A stretch of DNA of 64,000 nt from Ignavibacteriales bacterium (GTDB taxonomy: Bacteria; Bacteroidota; Ignavibacteria; UBA10030; SZUA-254), in contig JACRMQ010000006.1 in the NCBI GenBank assembly GCA_016214905.1, positions 124,001-188,000 of the forward strand, in the 5' to 3' direction. The position numbers were made by a program, and so were the translations under genes. Of this stretch, positions 18,556 to 27,364 are shown piece after piece. Position 1 is the stretch's first letter. The number at the start of each line of letters is the position of its first letter. Below the pieces are notes generated by a model that searched no databases, had not been told where the DNA came from, and saw only the letters and a list, made by a program, of their open reading frames with translations.

Positions 18556-19678
18556 TGTCGTCGTTATCGGTGCAGGTGCTGTTGGGCTTGCTTGCGCGGC
18601 AGAAAGCGCGAAGCATGGTTATTCCACTTTGATCGTTGAACGGCACGAATCGTTCGGCCAGGATACGAGCAGCCGGAACAGCGAGGTTATTCATTCGGGG
18701 ATCTATTATCCTTATGGTTCTCTTAAAGCGCGACTTTGCGTAAAGGCTAATCATAATCTCTATCAGGAATGTCAACGCGCAAACGTTTGGACTCACCGAT
18801 GTGGTAAATTGATTGTTGCCACTGTGCCCGAGGAGCAAGATCAACTTGAAAAATTGTACCGTCGCGGGATTGATAATGGAGTGGAAGGGATGCAACTCCT
18901 CACGCAAGCGAAGGTGAAACAAATTGAATCAGAAATTAAATGTCATTCGGCGATCTTTTTACCAAGCACCGGAATCATTGATTCGCATGAGCTCATGAAA
19001 TCGTATCTTGTTGAAGCAAAGGAGAAAGGTGCAGAAACTGCTTTTTCTGTTGAGTTTATAAGTGGTGAGATAAATAACGGAATGTATTTGTTGCACCTGA
19101 AAGATACGAACGATGAAATCGTTGAAATTAAATCGAAGTATGTTATTAACTCGGGCGGACTTTATGCAGATAAAGTTGCAGAAGGTTTCGGTATTGACAT
19201 CGACAAAGCCGATTATCGGCTTCATCGTAATCGCGGGCATTATTATTCAGTTTCAGGAGTAAAAAATAATGTAATTTCCCATCTCATTTATCCTCTTCCG
19301 CATTCGAACTTGGTTAGTGTAGGAATTCATATGACGATAGATAGATCGGGCAGGATGAAGCTTGGACCCGATTTGGAATATTTACACGATTCACTCCCGG
19401 AATCGGAGTGGTATAAATTTGATGATTCAAGAAGGGAAAAGTTTTTCAATGCTGTTCATCGATATTTCCCGATGCTTAAGTTGGATGATTTATCTCCGGA
19501 TCAGGTAGGAGTTCGTCCAAAGCGAAAAGGTTCTGAAGATAATATTAAAGATTTTATAATCAATGAAGAAAGTAACAAAGGTTATCCGGGATTGGTGAAC
19601 CTGATCGGAATTGAATCGCCTGGCTTAACATGTTCCCGCGAGATTGCTCGCGAGGTTATCAAAATTCTTAACAATTAA
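18545..19678 (+). CDS. FAD-dependent oxidoreductase, L-2-hydroxyglutarate oxidase (LhgO)-like
   Basis: A 377-aa flavoprotein of the DAO family. The dinucleotide-binding motif VVVIGAGAVGLACAAESAK is at the N-terminus, followed by SSRNSEVIHSGIYYP, which is diagnostic of the LhgO branch, and a C-terminal FAD contact (LVNLIGIESPGLTCSREIA). Family members oxidise L-2-hydroxyglutarate to 2-oxoglutarate or related 2-hydroxyacids. It sits inside a polysaccharide operon, overlapping a GT2 gene, which is an unexpected place for a metabolite-repair enzyme. Confidence 0.85.
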   Translation: MDIDVVVIGAGAVGLACAAESAKHGYSTLIVERHESFGQDTSSRNSEVIHSGIYYPYGSLKARLCVKANHNLYQECQRANVWTHRCGKLIVATVPEEQDQLEKLYRRGIDNGVEGMQLLTQAKVKQIESEIKCHSAIFLPSTGIIDSHELMKSYLVEAKEKGAETAFSVEFISGEINNGMYLLHLKDTNDEIVEIKSKYVINSGGLYADKVAEGFGIDIDKADYRLHRNRGHYYSVSGVKNNVISHLIYPLPHSNLVSVGIHMTIDRSGRMKLGPDLEYLHDSLPESEWYKFDDSRREKFFNAVHRYFPMLKLDDLSPDQVGVRPKRKGSEDNIKDFIINEESNKGYPGLVNLIGIESPGLTCSREIAREVIKILNN

Positions 19679-19686
19679 CTTTTAAG

Positions 19687-20712
19687 ATGACGAACTCAGA
19701 TTATAATCCGCTTGTCTCGGTCATAATACCGGTTAAAAATGGTGCCGCAACATTACCCAGTTGCCTCAGGGCAGTACGGCGGTCATATTACAAGAATTTC
19801 GAAATCATTGTTGTAGATGATCATTCAACAGATGGATCGGGTGATGTCGCAAGATACTATAAATGCACCGTAATTGAAGTTGAAGATGGAGGAGGAGCCA
19901 ACAATGCCCGCAACAAAGGTGCGGCGCAGGCAAAGGGAGATATTCTGGTGTTCGTCGATGCCGATATCGTCATAGAACGCGAGACAATGCTCGGTATTGT
20001 TGAAACGCTTGAAGAAGATTATTTAGATGCCGTAGTGGGAATCTACACGGCAAAGCATAGGCACGAATCGTTTGTAAGCCAGTACAAAAATTTGTGGGTA
20101 AGGTATTCATATATAAAAAGTCCGCCTGCGATTGACTGGCTGTTCGGTTCAATCTCTGGAATAAAAAGAAATGCCTTTGAAAAGTTAGGCGGTTTCAATG
20201 TTGCACTTCTGGCAAAACACGGGCATGATGATATTGAGCTTGGAAAACGTGCCGCTCAAGCCGAGTTAAATATTGTGCTCAACATGGATATTGAAGTGGA
20301 ACATCTCAAGAAATACACACTCGCGTCATTCATAAAGAATGAATTTCATCGCAGTATGGGATTCGCCGCGCTCGCAATGCGATTCAAAGAAACCACTCAA
20401 TCAATCAGGAAGGGTTTTGTGAATGTCTATCCCGAATTTGTGATCTCGACACTATTTTCATTTGTTGTAGCGGCGATTATTGTTTTAAGTTTATCCGGGT
20501 TATTAAATAAATGGTGGCTGATTGGATCGGCTCTGTTTTATTTTATCCTCAATATAAGATTCTTGAACTATCTGGAGCAGGTGCGGGGATTATTCGCCAT
20601 GATTGTGATGATACCGTTCTTATTCCTCGATCACCTCGTCTGTTTTGTCGGCAGCGTAATCGGAAGTATCAAAGGATTATTGAAAATTAAGAATAATAAG
20701 TTCTCAATCTGA
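19687..20712 (+). CDS. Membrane-bound glycosyltransferase family 2
   Basis: A 341-aa enzyme with an N-terminal GT-A domain (VSVIIPVKNGAATLPSC, VVDDHSTDGSG, VFVDADI as the DxD) and three hydrophobic C-terminal segments (about residues 255-275, 278-295, 305-325). It resembles bactoprenol- or membrane-acceptor GT2 enzymes. It starts 8 bp after the LhgO-like gene and ends the polysaccharide cluster. Confidence 0.85.
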   Translation: MTNSDYNPLVSVIIPVKNGAATLPSCLRAVRRSYYKNFEIIVVDDHSTDGSGDVARYYKCTVIEVEDGGGANNARNKGAAQAKGDILVFVDADIVIERETMLGIVETLEEDYLDAVVGIYTAKHRHESFVSQYKNLWVRYSYIKSPPAIDWLFGSISGIKRNAFEKLGGFNVALLAKHGHDDIELGKRAAQAELNIVLNMDIEVEHLKKYTLASFIKNEFHRSMGFAALAMRFKETTQSIRKGFVNVYPEFVISTLFSFVVAAIIVLSLSGLLNKWWLIGSALFYFILNIRFLNYLEQVRGLFAMIVMIPFLFLDHLVCFVGSVIGSIKGLLKIKNNKFSI

Positions 20713-20809
20713 AATTATAATGATAATATGTATGACTGATATTATTCGATGTCGATTTCTTAATTCTTATATCCGAAATCAGCAATCCGAAATCCAAAGT
20801 TGTTAAAAC

Positions 20810-21448
20810 ATGCTCGATGTAAACGAAATATTTTACAGCATTCAAGGTGAATCTACACATGCAGGTAGGCCGTGTGTGTTTGTTAGATTGTCATATTGCA
20901 ATCTTCGTTGCACATATTGCGATACAGAATATGCTTTCGGGAAAGGTGAGATTATTTCACTCGATTCGATTCTGGAAAAGATCCGAAGTTTCAATTGTAA
21001 ATTGGTTGAAATAACGGGTGGCGAACCGTTGCTGCAGGAATCTTCATTCGATCTTATGAAAATATTATGTCACGAAGGTTATGAAGTGCTGCTGGAGACG
21101 AACGGCAGTGTGGATATAAGTAAAACAGATCCGCGTGTCAAGAGAATTGTTGATTTCAAAACTCCTTCGAGCGGTATGGATAATCGGAGCATGTGGGAGA
21201 ATGTTAATTATTTAAAAGAAGGGGATGAAGTTAAATTTGTAGTCGCTGACCGCACCGATTACGATTGGGCAAAAGATAAAATCTTTAAATATGGATTGAC
21301 CGATTCTGCAGTTGTTTTAATGAGTCCCGTGTTCGGTAAACTTGAACCGATTATACTATCAGAATGGATTTTGCAAGACAAATTGAACGTGAGATTCCAA
21401 TTGCAATTGCATAAATATATTTGGAATCCTGAAAAAAGAGGAGTGTGA
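20810..21448 (+). CDS. queE: 7-carboxy-7-deazaguanine synthase
   Basis: A 212-aa radical-SAM enzyme that contracts the ring of 6-carboxytetrahydropterin to 7-carboxy-7-deazaguanine in queuosine/preQ0 synthesis. The substrate-binding start EIFYSIQGESTHAGRPCVFVR, the 4Fe-4S ligand motif CNLRCTYCD (CxxxCxxC) and VEITGGEPLLQ are intact. queC follows on the same strand, giving the next step. Confidence 0.93.
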   Translation: MLDVNEIFYSIQGESTHAGRPCVFVRLSYCNLRCTYCDTEYAFGKGEIISLDSILEKIRSFNCKLVEITGGEPLLQESSFDLMKILCHEGYEVLLETNGSVDISKTDPRVKRIVDFKTPSSGMDNRSMWENVNYLKEGDEVKFVVADRTDYDWAKDKIFKYGLTDSAVVLMSPVFGKLEPIILSEWILQDKLNVRFQLQLHKYIWNPEKRGV

Positions 21449-21503
21449 TCGCGATGAAGGATGAATTATGAAGTATGAGTTATAAGTTGGTAGTGATTAT
21501 TGA

Positions 21504-22187
21504 ATGAATGATCGAGAAATAAAAAAAGAAATTGCGGTTGTGCTTGTAAGCGGCGGTATGGATAGTTGTGTAACAGCGGCTATCGCGAATCAAGACTATG
21601 AAATGGCATTTCTTCATCTCAATTATGGTCAACGTACCGAGAAGCGCGAGCTCAAAGCGTTCAACGATATTGCCGATCACTACAAAGTCGAAAGGCGGTT
21701 AATTGTTTCTACTGAGCATTTAAAACAAGTCGGTGGATCAAGTCTTACGGATTCATCACTAATTATTCCCGATGCCGACCTTGAGCGAAAAGATATACGT
21801 TCTACATATGTTCCTTTCCGAAATGCGAATATACTATCTATTGCAGTCAGTTGGGCAGAAGTTATTAGCGCGATAAATATTTATATCGGCGCTGTTGAGG
21901 AGGACTCTTCCGGATATCCTGACTGCAGGCGCGAGTTCTATGATGCGTTCAACAAGGTAATCGACCTTGGAACTAAACCATCAACAAAGATTAATATCGA
22001 AACACCGATTATAAATCTTACCAAATCCGAGATAGTTAAACTTGGTGCATCGTTGCATGCACCGTTTCACCTAACGTGGTCATGTTATCAAAGTGAAGAT
22101 GAAGCGTGTGGGATCTGTGACAGTTGTGCTTTGAGACTACGTGGATTTCAAAAAGCCGGTATCAAAGATCCTATCAAATACCGATGA
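21504..22187 (+). CDS. queC: 7-cyano-7-deazaguanine synthase
   Basis: A 227-aa ATP-dependent enzyme forming preQ0 from 7-carboxy-7-deazaguanine and ammonia. The PP-loop [12 protein letters not shown], the nucleotide-binding region and the C-terminal zinc cluster (C at the WSCYQ region plus [10 protein letters not shown]) are visible. It lies 55 bp after queE. No queD or queF is in the window. Confidence 0.93.
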   Translation: MNDREIKKEIAVVLVSGGMDSCVTAAIANQDYEMAFLHLNYGQRTEKRELKAFNDIADHYKVERRLIVSTEHLKQVGGSSLTDSSLIIPDADLERKDIRSTYVPFRNANILSIAVSWAEVISAINIYIGAVEEDSSGYPDCRREFYDAFNKVIDLGTKPSTKINIETPIINLTKSEIVKLGASLHAPFHLTWSCYQSEDEACGICDSCALRLRGFQKAGIKDPIKYR

Positions 22188-22283
22188 AAACTGTTAATTT
22201 ATCAAAAATTCACCAAATTATTCCTTTCTTAGCCAAGCATCCAGCAATAAATCACATGCATTGTGCGTTTGCTTAAACCTCCC

Positions 22284-22311
22284 TTGACATTCTCTGTCAA
22301 ATTAATAAAAT
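22284..22311 (+). promoter_or_regulatory. Candidate -35/-10 promoter for the secreted protein gene at 22345
   Basis: TTGACA at 22284-22289 and TAAAAT at 22306-22311 are 16 bp apart and lie 33 bp upstream of an ATG with a good AAGGAG-type RBS. It matches a housekeeping-type promoter by eye only. Confidence 0.35.
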
Positions 22312-22344
22312 TGTTCTACCATAAATATTGCAAGGAGCTAAGAT

Positions 22345-24315
22345 ATGAGTTATTTGAGACTGTTTTTAACGATGATATTCCTAATAGTTTTATTTGGAAT
22401 ATTTTCGTTTTCACAATCATTACCTGTACCAGGAAATCTCAGTGTGAAAGCCGGAGAATTTGGCGGAGCTTTTTTAACGTGGGATACAGTCAGCGGGTCA
22501 ATGGGTTACATCGTATATAAATCGATTGATGGCTCTTCCTTCGCAAGCATTGCCGCGGTACCACGTAGCATGTTTAATGATTGGTGGATTATCCCTGACC
22601 ATCTTTATAGATATTATGTGACTGCATTCCGCAAGGTCGGTATGGTGGTAGAAGAAGGTACACCAAGCGATACGGTTACATTCGCATTCGGATTACACCA
22701 TAAACCGCTTCCCGGACAAGGAATTATAGGTGGAAAAATTATGGACGAGAAAAACGGATTACCGTTGAAGGGAGCCGTTGTGAGTATTTTCCAACCCGGA
22801 AAATTGTGGGCTGAAAAAACTCATACCGACACAGGCGGTATATACTGGGCAGCGATCGATACAGGGAGATACATTCTTCGCGCCGATAAATTTGATTATT
22901 TCGGTGAATGGTTCGATAATGTTTTACACTTAGATAGTGTTACCGTTGTGAGTGTTCATGAAGATTCTTTTGCGATTGCCAATTTTGCATTGCGGCATCT
23001 TCCGGTTCCCGAAGTTGTAACGGTTAGCGGTATTGTTATCGATAGTTTAAACAGCCAACCACTCGCACAAACTTTCGTGGCATTTCTACGCCCGCACAGA
23101 TGGTTACGCGAACTGCAAGTTGTGACCGGAATATTTGGCGGTTTGCCAACGGAATGTGTTGACGTCGCAGGATTAGGTCGCCTATTCGGTGTTGTTTGGA
23201 TGGGGAAAACCGATGCGAACGGAATTTTTAATGCCCATCTCATTAAGGGATTAAAGTATATTGCTCTTGCATTCAAACCGGGTTATGTTCCCGAGTTTTA
23301 TGATAACAAATATATTCCATTTACTGCAGACCGCTTGAGATTTACGAGCGATACAAGTGGAATCGATTTCAAACTTCTCTCAAATCCGATCGCGATCAAC
23401 ACGCTCAATGGTTCGGTGGTTGATTCGTCCGGAACCGGAATTCCATCGAATGTCATCCTCTATCGGAAAACCGTATTAGGCAGAATCCCGGTGCGGTTTA
23501 CCATGACCGATTCACTCGGGAATTTCGAGTTCAACAAACTCGTCAATGGTATTTTCTATATAAAAGCATATCCTGTTGACGCATATTCACCGGCTTGGTA
23601 TAGCAGTTTAGATTGCGGTGTGCGAAATTGGCGGTTCGCCGATACGATAAATGTATCCGGAAACGTGACAGGAATAGAGGTCTGCGTCAAACCGGTTCCG
23701 CGACTTGGCTTCGCGCGCATTGCCGGTAATGTACGTGGTCCGCGCGGCAATCTAATGGCAGAGACAATTGAACAAGCCGTTACTGTATATGCTGTCTCAA
23801 CGGCGACCAATCAGATTGTTGGATACGATATCTCTGAGGATGATGGCTCTTACTCAATCGAAAATCTTCCCGCCGGTACTTATTCAATCGTCATCGATAA
23901 AGAGGGTTTTACCGGAGCCAGCGAGCCATTAATCACCGTGGATGAAACAAACAATTACGAAGTTGCCGATGCCACAATTTTCGTTGTTTCCGATCCCACA
24001 TCGGTTGATGAAAAGGTTCAATCGGTCCCGGCAGTTTTCAAACTTTATCAAAACTATCCGAATCCGTTCAATCCTACAACCCAAATCCGGTTCGATTTGC
24101 CGAAGTCAAGTTCGGTTGTTTTGAAGGTATTCAATCTTATCGGACAGGAAGTAGAAGTTTTGGTGAATAAAGATTTAGCCGCAGGAACCCATACAGTAAG
24201 GTGGAATGCTCAAATAGCCGGTACAGGTATCTATTTCTTCAAAATCGTTGCAACTCCTCCGGATGGAAGCGGAGCGCGATTTTCAGAGGTTAGGAAGATG
24301 ATATATCTGAAGTAA
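22345..24315 (+). CDS. Secreted multidomain protein with T9SS C-terminal sorting domain
   Basis: A 656-aa exported protein. The signal peptide (MSYLRLFLTMIFLIVLFGIFSFSQ is split here as the first ~25 residues) is followed by a fibronectin-III-like domain (residues ~30-110). Several carboxypeptidase-regulatory-like beta domains follow, starting at GIIGGKIMDEKNG, VSGIVIDSLN, NGSVVDSSG and RIAGNVRGP. The last ~85 residues form a type IX secretion sorting domain with NYPNPFNPTTQIRFDLP and the GTGIYFFKI strand, which is cleaved or lipid/glycan-anchored at the cell surface in T9SS bacteria. AAGGAG precedes the start. Probably an adhesin or scaffold; ligand unknown. Confidence 0.85.
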   Translation: MSYLRLFLTMIFLIVLFGIFSFSQSLPVPGNLSVKAGEFGGAFLTWDTVSGSMGYIVYKSIDGSSFASIAAVPRSMFNDWWIIPDHLYRYYVTAFRKVGMVVEEGTPSDTVTFAFGLHHKPLPGQGIIGGKIMDEKNGLPLKGAVVSIFQPGKLWAEKTHTDTGGIYWAAIDTGRYILRADKFDYFGEWFDNVLHLDSVTVVSVHEDSFAIANFALRHLPVPEVVTVSGIVIDSLNSQPLAQTFVAFLRPHRWLRELQVVTGIFGGLPTECVDVAGLGRLFGVVWMGKTDANGIFNAHLIKGLKYIALAFKPGYVPEFYDNKYIPFTADRLRFTSDTSGIDFKLLSNPIAINTLNGSVVDSSGTGIPSNVILYRKTVLGRIPVRFTMTDSLGNFEFNKLVNGIFYIKAYPVDAYSPAWYSSLDCGVRNWRFADTINVSGNVTGIEVCVKPVPRLGFARIAGNVRGPRGNLMAETIEQAVTVYAVSTATNQIVGYDISEDDGSYSIENLPAGTYSIVIDKEGFTGASEPLITVDETNNYEVADATIFVVSDPTSVDEKVQSVPAVFKLYQNYPNPFNPTTQIRFDLPKSSSVVLKVFNLIGQEVEVLVNKDLAAGTHTVRWNAQIAGTGIYFFKIVATPPDGSGARFSEVRKMIYLK

Positions 24316-24343
24316 AATTCAATGAATTTTACTCATTTTCACC

Positions 24344-24386
24344 AATTCCCCGGTAGATTTGGTTCTGCCGGGGAATTTTTTTTTTT
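24344..24386 (+). terminator. Rho-independent terminator
   Basis: A perfect 10-bp stem AATTCCCCGG (24344-24353) / CCGGGGAATT (24368-24377) with a 14-nt loop is followed by a run of T to 24386. It lies just after the stop of the secreted protein gene. Confidence 0.9.
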
Positions 24387-24458
24387 GAAAAAGCTTAAAC
24401 TATTTTCCGCGGCGATGATCAAATGTAACGATATAACTATATATGGGAGTATCGTTAA

Positions 24459-24550
24459 TTGACAGTATCGTGGATTAGGTTAACGGAAAGTAAGTGGGAG
24501 TGTTACTTTCTCTCTCTCAATGCCTCAGTGAGTATCTGAGGCATTTTTTA
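24459..24550 (+). ncRNA. Candidate small transcript with its own promoter-like box and terminator
   Basis: Downstream of one complete terminator, TTGACA (24459-24464) and TAACGG (24481-24486) are spaced 16 bp apart. About 30 bp further on is a second terminator hairpin, AATGCCTCAG (24519-24528) / CTGAGGCATT (24536-24545), followed by T-rich sequence on the plus strand. No ORF fits between. The hairpin faces the wrong way to end the minus-strand gene at 24548. The terminator is well supported; the promoter and RNA are inferred. Confidence 0.35.
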
Positions 24551-24552
24551 TT
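24519..24552 (+). terminator. Orphan rho-independent terminator
   Basis: Perfect 10-bp stem with a 7-nt loop followed by TTTTTATTT on the plus strand. No plus-strand gene lies between it and the previous terminator. Confidence 0.75.
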
Positions 24553-25201
24553 TCGATATATATGGGTTGTTTTTGATGAAGAACCTCCACTTCTTATCTG
24601 TCGCATTAGTGATACCGATTCGTGTTGATGACCCGAATTGATTTCTTGGGATTACCTCACCATCCGCTATGAATATTGTATTGTCCAACAAATCGATTCC
24701 ATTATGCCCACGATTTATATTGAATGCTTCACACAGTTTCGCCGGTCCGTTGGTAAGATCTAATAGTTTCCTATTACTCCATTTTTCCATCAATCCATTT
24801 CTCCGTTTATTTTTTCTATTATCTTTCATCACTTCAATACCTTCAATCGGTTCAACCGCTCGCAACAAGACCGCACAACCTTTTCCCTCTTCTTCAGTAA
24901 CAATGTTCGCGCAGAAGTGCATCCCATAAGTGAAGTAAACGTAAAAATGTCCGCCTTTTTTAAACATTACTTCATTGCGTTTGGTTATTCCAAGATATGA
25001 ATGACTGGCGGGATCGTTATTACCGAGATATGCTTCCACTTCGACGATCTTACCGATAAGAAATTTGTTGTTTAATTTTCGGATGAGATATTTGCCGAGC
25101 AAATCTTTTGCTACAATTAATGTTGGACGGAGATAAAATGAACGTGGTAGTTTTTTCAACGAACTCCCTCTCCTCCTTGGAGAGGATTGGGGTAGGGTCA
25201 T
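24548..25201 (-). CDS. mpg: DNA-3-methyladenine glycosylase (AAG/Mpg family)
   Basis: A 217-aa base-excision repair enzyme that removes alkylated purines. Recognisable elements are KDLLGKYLIRK, IVEVEAYLG (catalytic Glu), DPASHSY, HFYVYFTYGMHFCANIV and GCAVLLRAVEP. The start overlaps the upstream aldehyde dehydrogenase stop by 4 bp (ATGA), but the first ~16 residues ([14 protein letters not shown]) are encoded by an imperfect palindrome and look unlike the family; a TTG codon further in could be the original start. It is the last gene of the ruv block. Confidence 0.9.
   Translation of the reverse strand: MTLPQSSPRRRGSSLKKLPRSFYLRPTLIVAKDLLGKYLIRKLNNKFLIGKIVEVEAYLGNNDPASHSYLGITKRNEVMFKKGGHFYVYFTYGMHFCANIVTEEEGKGCAVLLRAVEPIEGIEVMKDNRKNKRRNGLMEKWSNRKLLDLTNGPAKLCEAFNINRGHNGIDLLDNTIFIADGEVIPRNQFGSSTRIGITNATDKKWRFFIKNNPYISK
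25167..25200. repeat. Palindromic dispersed-repeat-like element inside the mpg start
   Basis: CCTCTCC (25167-25173) and GGAGAGG (25179-25185) form a 7-bp stem with a 5-nt loop, followed by attggggtagggtca. This wording (ctctcc-ttggagagg-attggggt) resembles a short intergenic repeat common in many bacterial genomes. Here it spans the mpg N-terminus and abuts the upstream stop codon. Confidence 0.6.
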
Positions 25202-26844
25202 CTCTTGGTAAATTCCTTTATGATTTTATCAACCTCTTCTTCAGAAATTCCGGTACCTAATGTTTCTGTTTTCTTATCCGGTGAGGTTTGTTTGGAGGAT
25301 TGTTTTGAATCATGCGCCGGTTGAGGTGTATTCGCCGTTTTTAACCGGATTCGTTCTTCAATTTCCTCTATCCAAGATTTTTGATCGGGGTTTTTTTGAG
25401 TCACCGTATGAGCGAGAACATCAGGAGCGATTTTGATCTTAGGTTTTGGAATGGCGGGTTCAGTTTTAAATTCAGTTCCGCCAGCCGGATTTAAGGGACG
25501 GGTTTCAAACGCCAATCTTTTTACGTTAAATAGATGTTTCGCGGAAACGTTTTCAGATATGATCGAGTCGCCGAATGTTCCCGGTCCGAGTGTGAGCGAA
25601 GGAAGAAGTTCGTTCGTGTAACCAACAGCACCAAGCGCCCCTACGGTGTTCACTAAAATTCTGAATGCCGGTTTCTCTAACGCGAATTTCATCACAATAT
25701 CTTCATCCATCGAGTGAATTACCATCGTATGCCCGATGCCGCCGAATTCCAGCAACTCGATGCATCGTTCACATCCTTCGCGCCAGTTATCGACCGTGAA
25801 GAATGAAAGAACCGGAGAGAGCTTTTCATGCGATAGGGGGAAATCTCGCCCAACGCCGTTTAGTTCAACAATTAAAACTTTTGTCGAGGGAGGGACAGAG
25901 ACACCCGCTTTTTGTGCGATGTATGTTGCGGGTTTACCCACAATGTCGGGATTCAAATCACCACGGTAATCGAACATTAGGTCGCTTAGTTTAGATTTGT
26001 CGTCTCCTTCAACAGAATAACAATTGTGTTTTTTAAATTCATCAACCACGATATTTTTTATTGAAGAGTCGACGATGACAGAAGCTTCTGTTGAACAAAG
26101 CACGCCATTATCAAAAGTTTTTCCGGTAACAATATCTGCGACGGCTTTTTTGATGTTCGCAGACTTTTCGATATAAACAGGAACATTCCCCGGTCCTACC
26201 CCATATGCAGGTTTTCCTGAACTGTACGCAGCTTTTACCATCGGCGTACTGCCGGTCGCAAGGATGACCGCAATATTTTTCTGTTTCATCAAAGCATTTG
26301 TTGCTTCTATAGTTGGAATGCCGAGGCACTGAATTAAACCCTGAGGCGCGCCTGCCGCTTCAGCCGCCTGTGAAATTATATGTGCCGCCTCCATTGTGCA
26401 TTTTACAGATTTTGGATGCGGGCTTGCAACTATCGCATTTCTTCCTTTAAGAGATATGATCGCTTTAAACATCATTGTTGATGTTGGATTTGTTGATGGT
26501 ATCAATGCCGCAACAACTCCCATCGGTTCCGCGATTTCAATTATTTTCTTTTCGCTGTCCTCACGTATCACCCCGACAGATCTAAGGTCTTTGATTGATT
26601 CCCACACTCTTCGAGTTGAAAATTCGTTTTTCTTTTTCTTATCGTCAGGATTACCAAATCCGGTTTCTTCATGTGCCATACGGGCAAGTTTTTCTGCAGC
26701 TTTGTAACCTGCTTCCGCCATTGCACTGCAAATCCGGTCTACGCGAGTTTGATCGTAAGCGCGAAATTCAAGTTGTGCATGCTTTGCCTTCGCAACGAGG
26801 TCGCGCATTTCCTGAATTGATTGTAAGTCTTTATCGATCGCCAT
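25198..26844 (-). CDS. CoA-acylating aldehyde dehydrogenase (EutE/PduP-like) with C-terminal encapsulation-peptide-like tail
   Basis: A 548-aa enzyme oxidising an aldehyde with CoA and NAD to acyl-CoA. The start at 26844 is chosen because AAAGGA precedes it; the longer frame from 26892 adds 16 unlikely residues. The NAD-binding fold ([18 protein letters not shown]), [20 protein letters not shown] and the catalytic Cys250 ([11 protein letters not shown]) are present. After the catalytic domain comes a Gln/Ser/Thr/Pro/Lys-rich linker (~500-531) and a terminal amphipathic helix [15 protein letters not shown], like peptides that target cargo into bacterial microcompartments. Two microcompartment vertex genes lie 11-12 kb away. 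It could serve a fucose/rhamnose, propanediol or ethanolamine-type pathway; the substrate is unknown. Confidence 0.85.
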   Translation of the reverse strand: MAIDKDLQSIQEMRDLVAKAKHAQLEFRAYDQTRVDRICSAMAEAGYKAAEKLARMAHEETGFGNPDDKKKKNEFSTRRVWESIKDLRSVGVIREDSEKKIIEIAEPMGVVAALIPSTNPTSTMMFKAIISLKGRNAIVASPHPKSVKCTMEAAHIISQAAEAAGAPQGLIQCLGIPTIEATNALMKQKNIAVILATGSTPMVKAAYSSGKPAYGVGPGNVPVYIEKSANIKKAVADIVTGKTFDNGVLCSTEASVIVDSSIKNIVVDEFKKHNCYSVEGDDKSKLSDLMFDYRGDLNPDIVGKPATYIAQKAGVSVPPSTKVLIVELNGVGRDFPLSHEKLSPVLSFFTVDNWREGCERCIELLEFGGIGHTMVIHSMDEDIVMKFALEKPAFRILVNTVGALGAVGYTNELLPSLTLGPGTFGDSIISENVSAKHLFNVKRLAFETRPLNPAGGTEFKTEPAIPKPKIKIAPDVLAHTVTQKNPDQKSWIEEIEERIRLKTANTPQPAHDSKQSSKQTSPDKKTETLGTGISEEEVDKIIKEFTKR

Positions 26845-26919
26845 AATTATTTTCCTTTGCACTATTTGCACTCTATGCGAGAAACAATTCAACGCAGAGA
26901 CGTGGAGGTCGCTGAGTGG

Positions 26920-27354
26920 TTAAGATAAAATCCCTGTTTTCCACAAAAACAATCCTGTTTTTTCATCCTGCTCTCGTACTAATTCTTCACCGTCGAATTC
27001 ATCGATGAAAACTTCACATGCCCAGAGTTTTGTCCCGGGCATCAAATGTCCGCCGAAAACTTTTCCATCCGGATCACCAAGGAGAAGATGGACATGAACG
27101 AATGGCTTGCTATCCCTGATACTAATATTGCCGGTCAGATTTAATATTTCCATTCCGCCTGCAAACTCCATTGAGTTATACTTTTTTGTATTCTGATCAT
27201 AGTATGCAACAATAGCGTGCGTTGTTGCTCCTATGCCGTGTATACGGCCACAGTGTATGTTTTCTTTCTTGACAAATTTTGTTAACTCTTCAAGTAGATC
27301 CGTTCCGTAAGGGAATTGTCCGATGATAGTTTTTTTTAATTTGTAATTTGTCAT
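26920..27354 (-). CDS. PPC-domain (DUF296) protein
   Basis: A 144-aa protein that is entirely a PPC/PCC domain: LLEELTKFVKKENIHCGRIHGIGA, then FVHVHLLLGDPDGKVFGGHL and GTKLWACEVFI. Bacterial PPC proteins are small trimeric proteins, sometimes annotated as DNA-binding, with poorly defined function. The His-x-His and Gly-His-Leu residues of the family are seen. It is 10 bp downstream of ruvB and upstream of the aldehyde dehydrogenase in the same direction. Confidence 0.85.
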   Translation of the reverse strand: MTNYKLKKTIIGQFPYGTDLLEELTKFVKKENIHCGRIHGIGATTHAIVAYYDQNTKKYNSMEFAGGMEILNLTGNISIRDSKPFVHVHLLLGDPDGKVFGGHLMPGTKLWACEVFIDEFDGEELVREQDEKTGLFLWKTGILS

Positions 27355-27364
27355 TTGTCGGACG

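Noticed and set aside
20810-22187. Part of a DNA 7-deazaguanine (Dpd) modification island
   Set aside because: queE and queC alone are also the queuosine pathway; no dpdA, dpdB or other Dpd genes are in the window.
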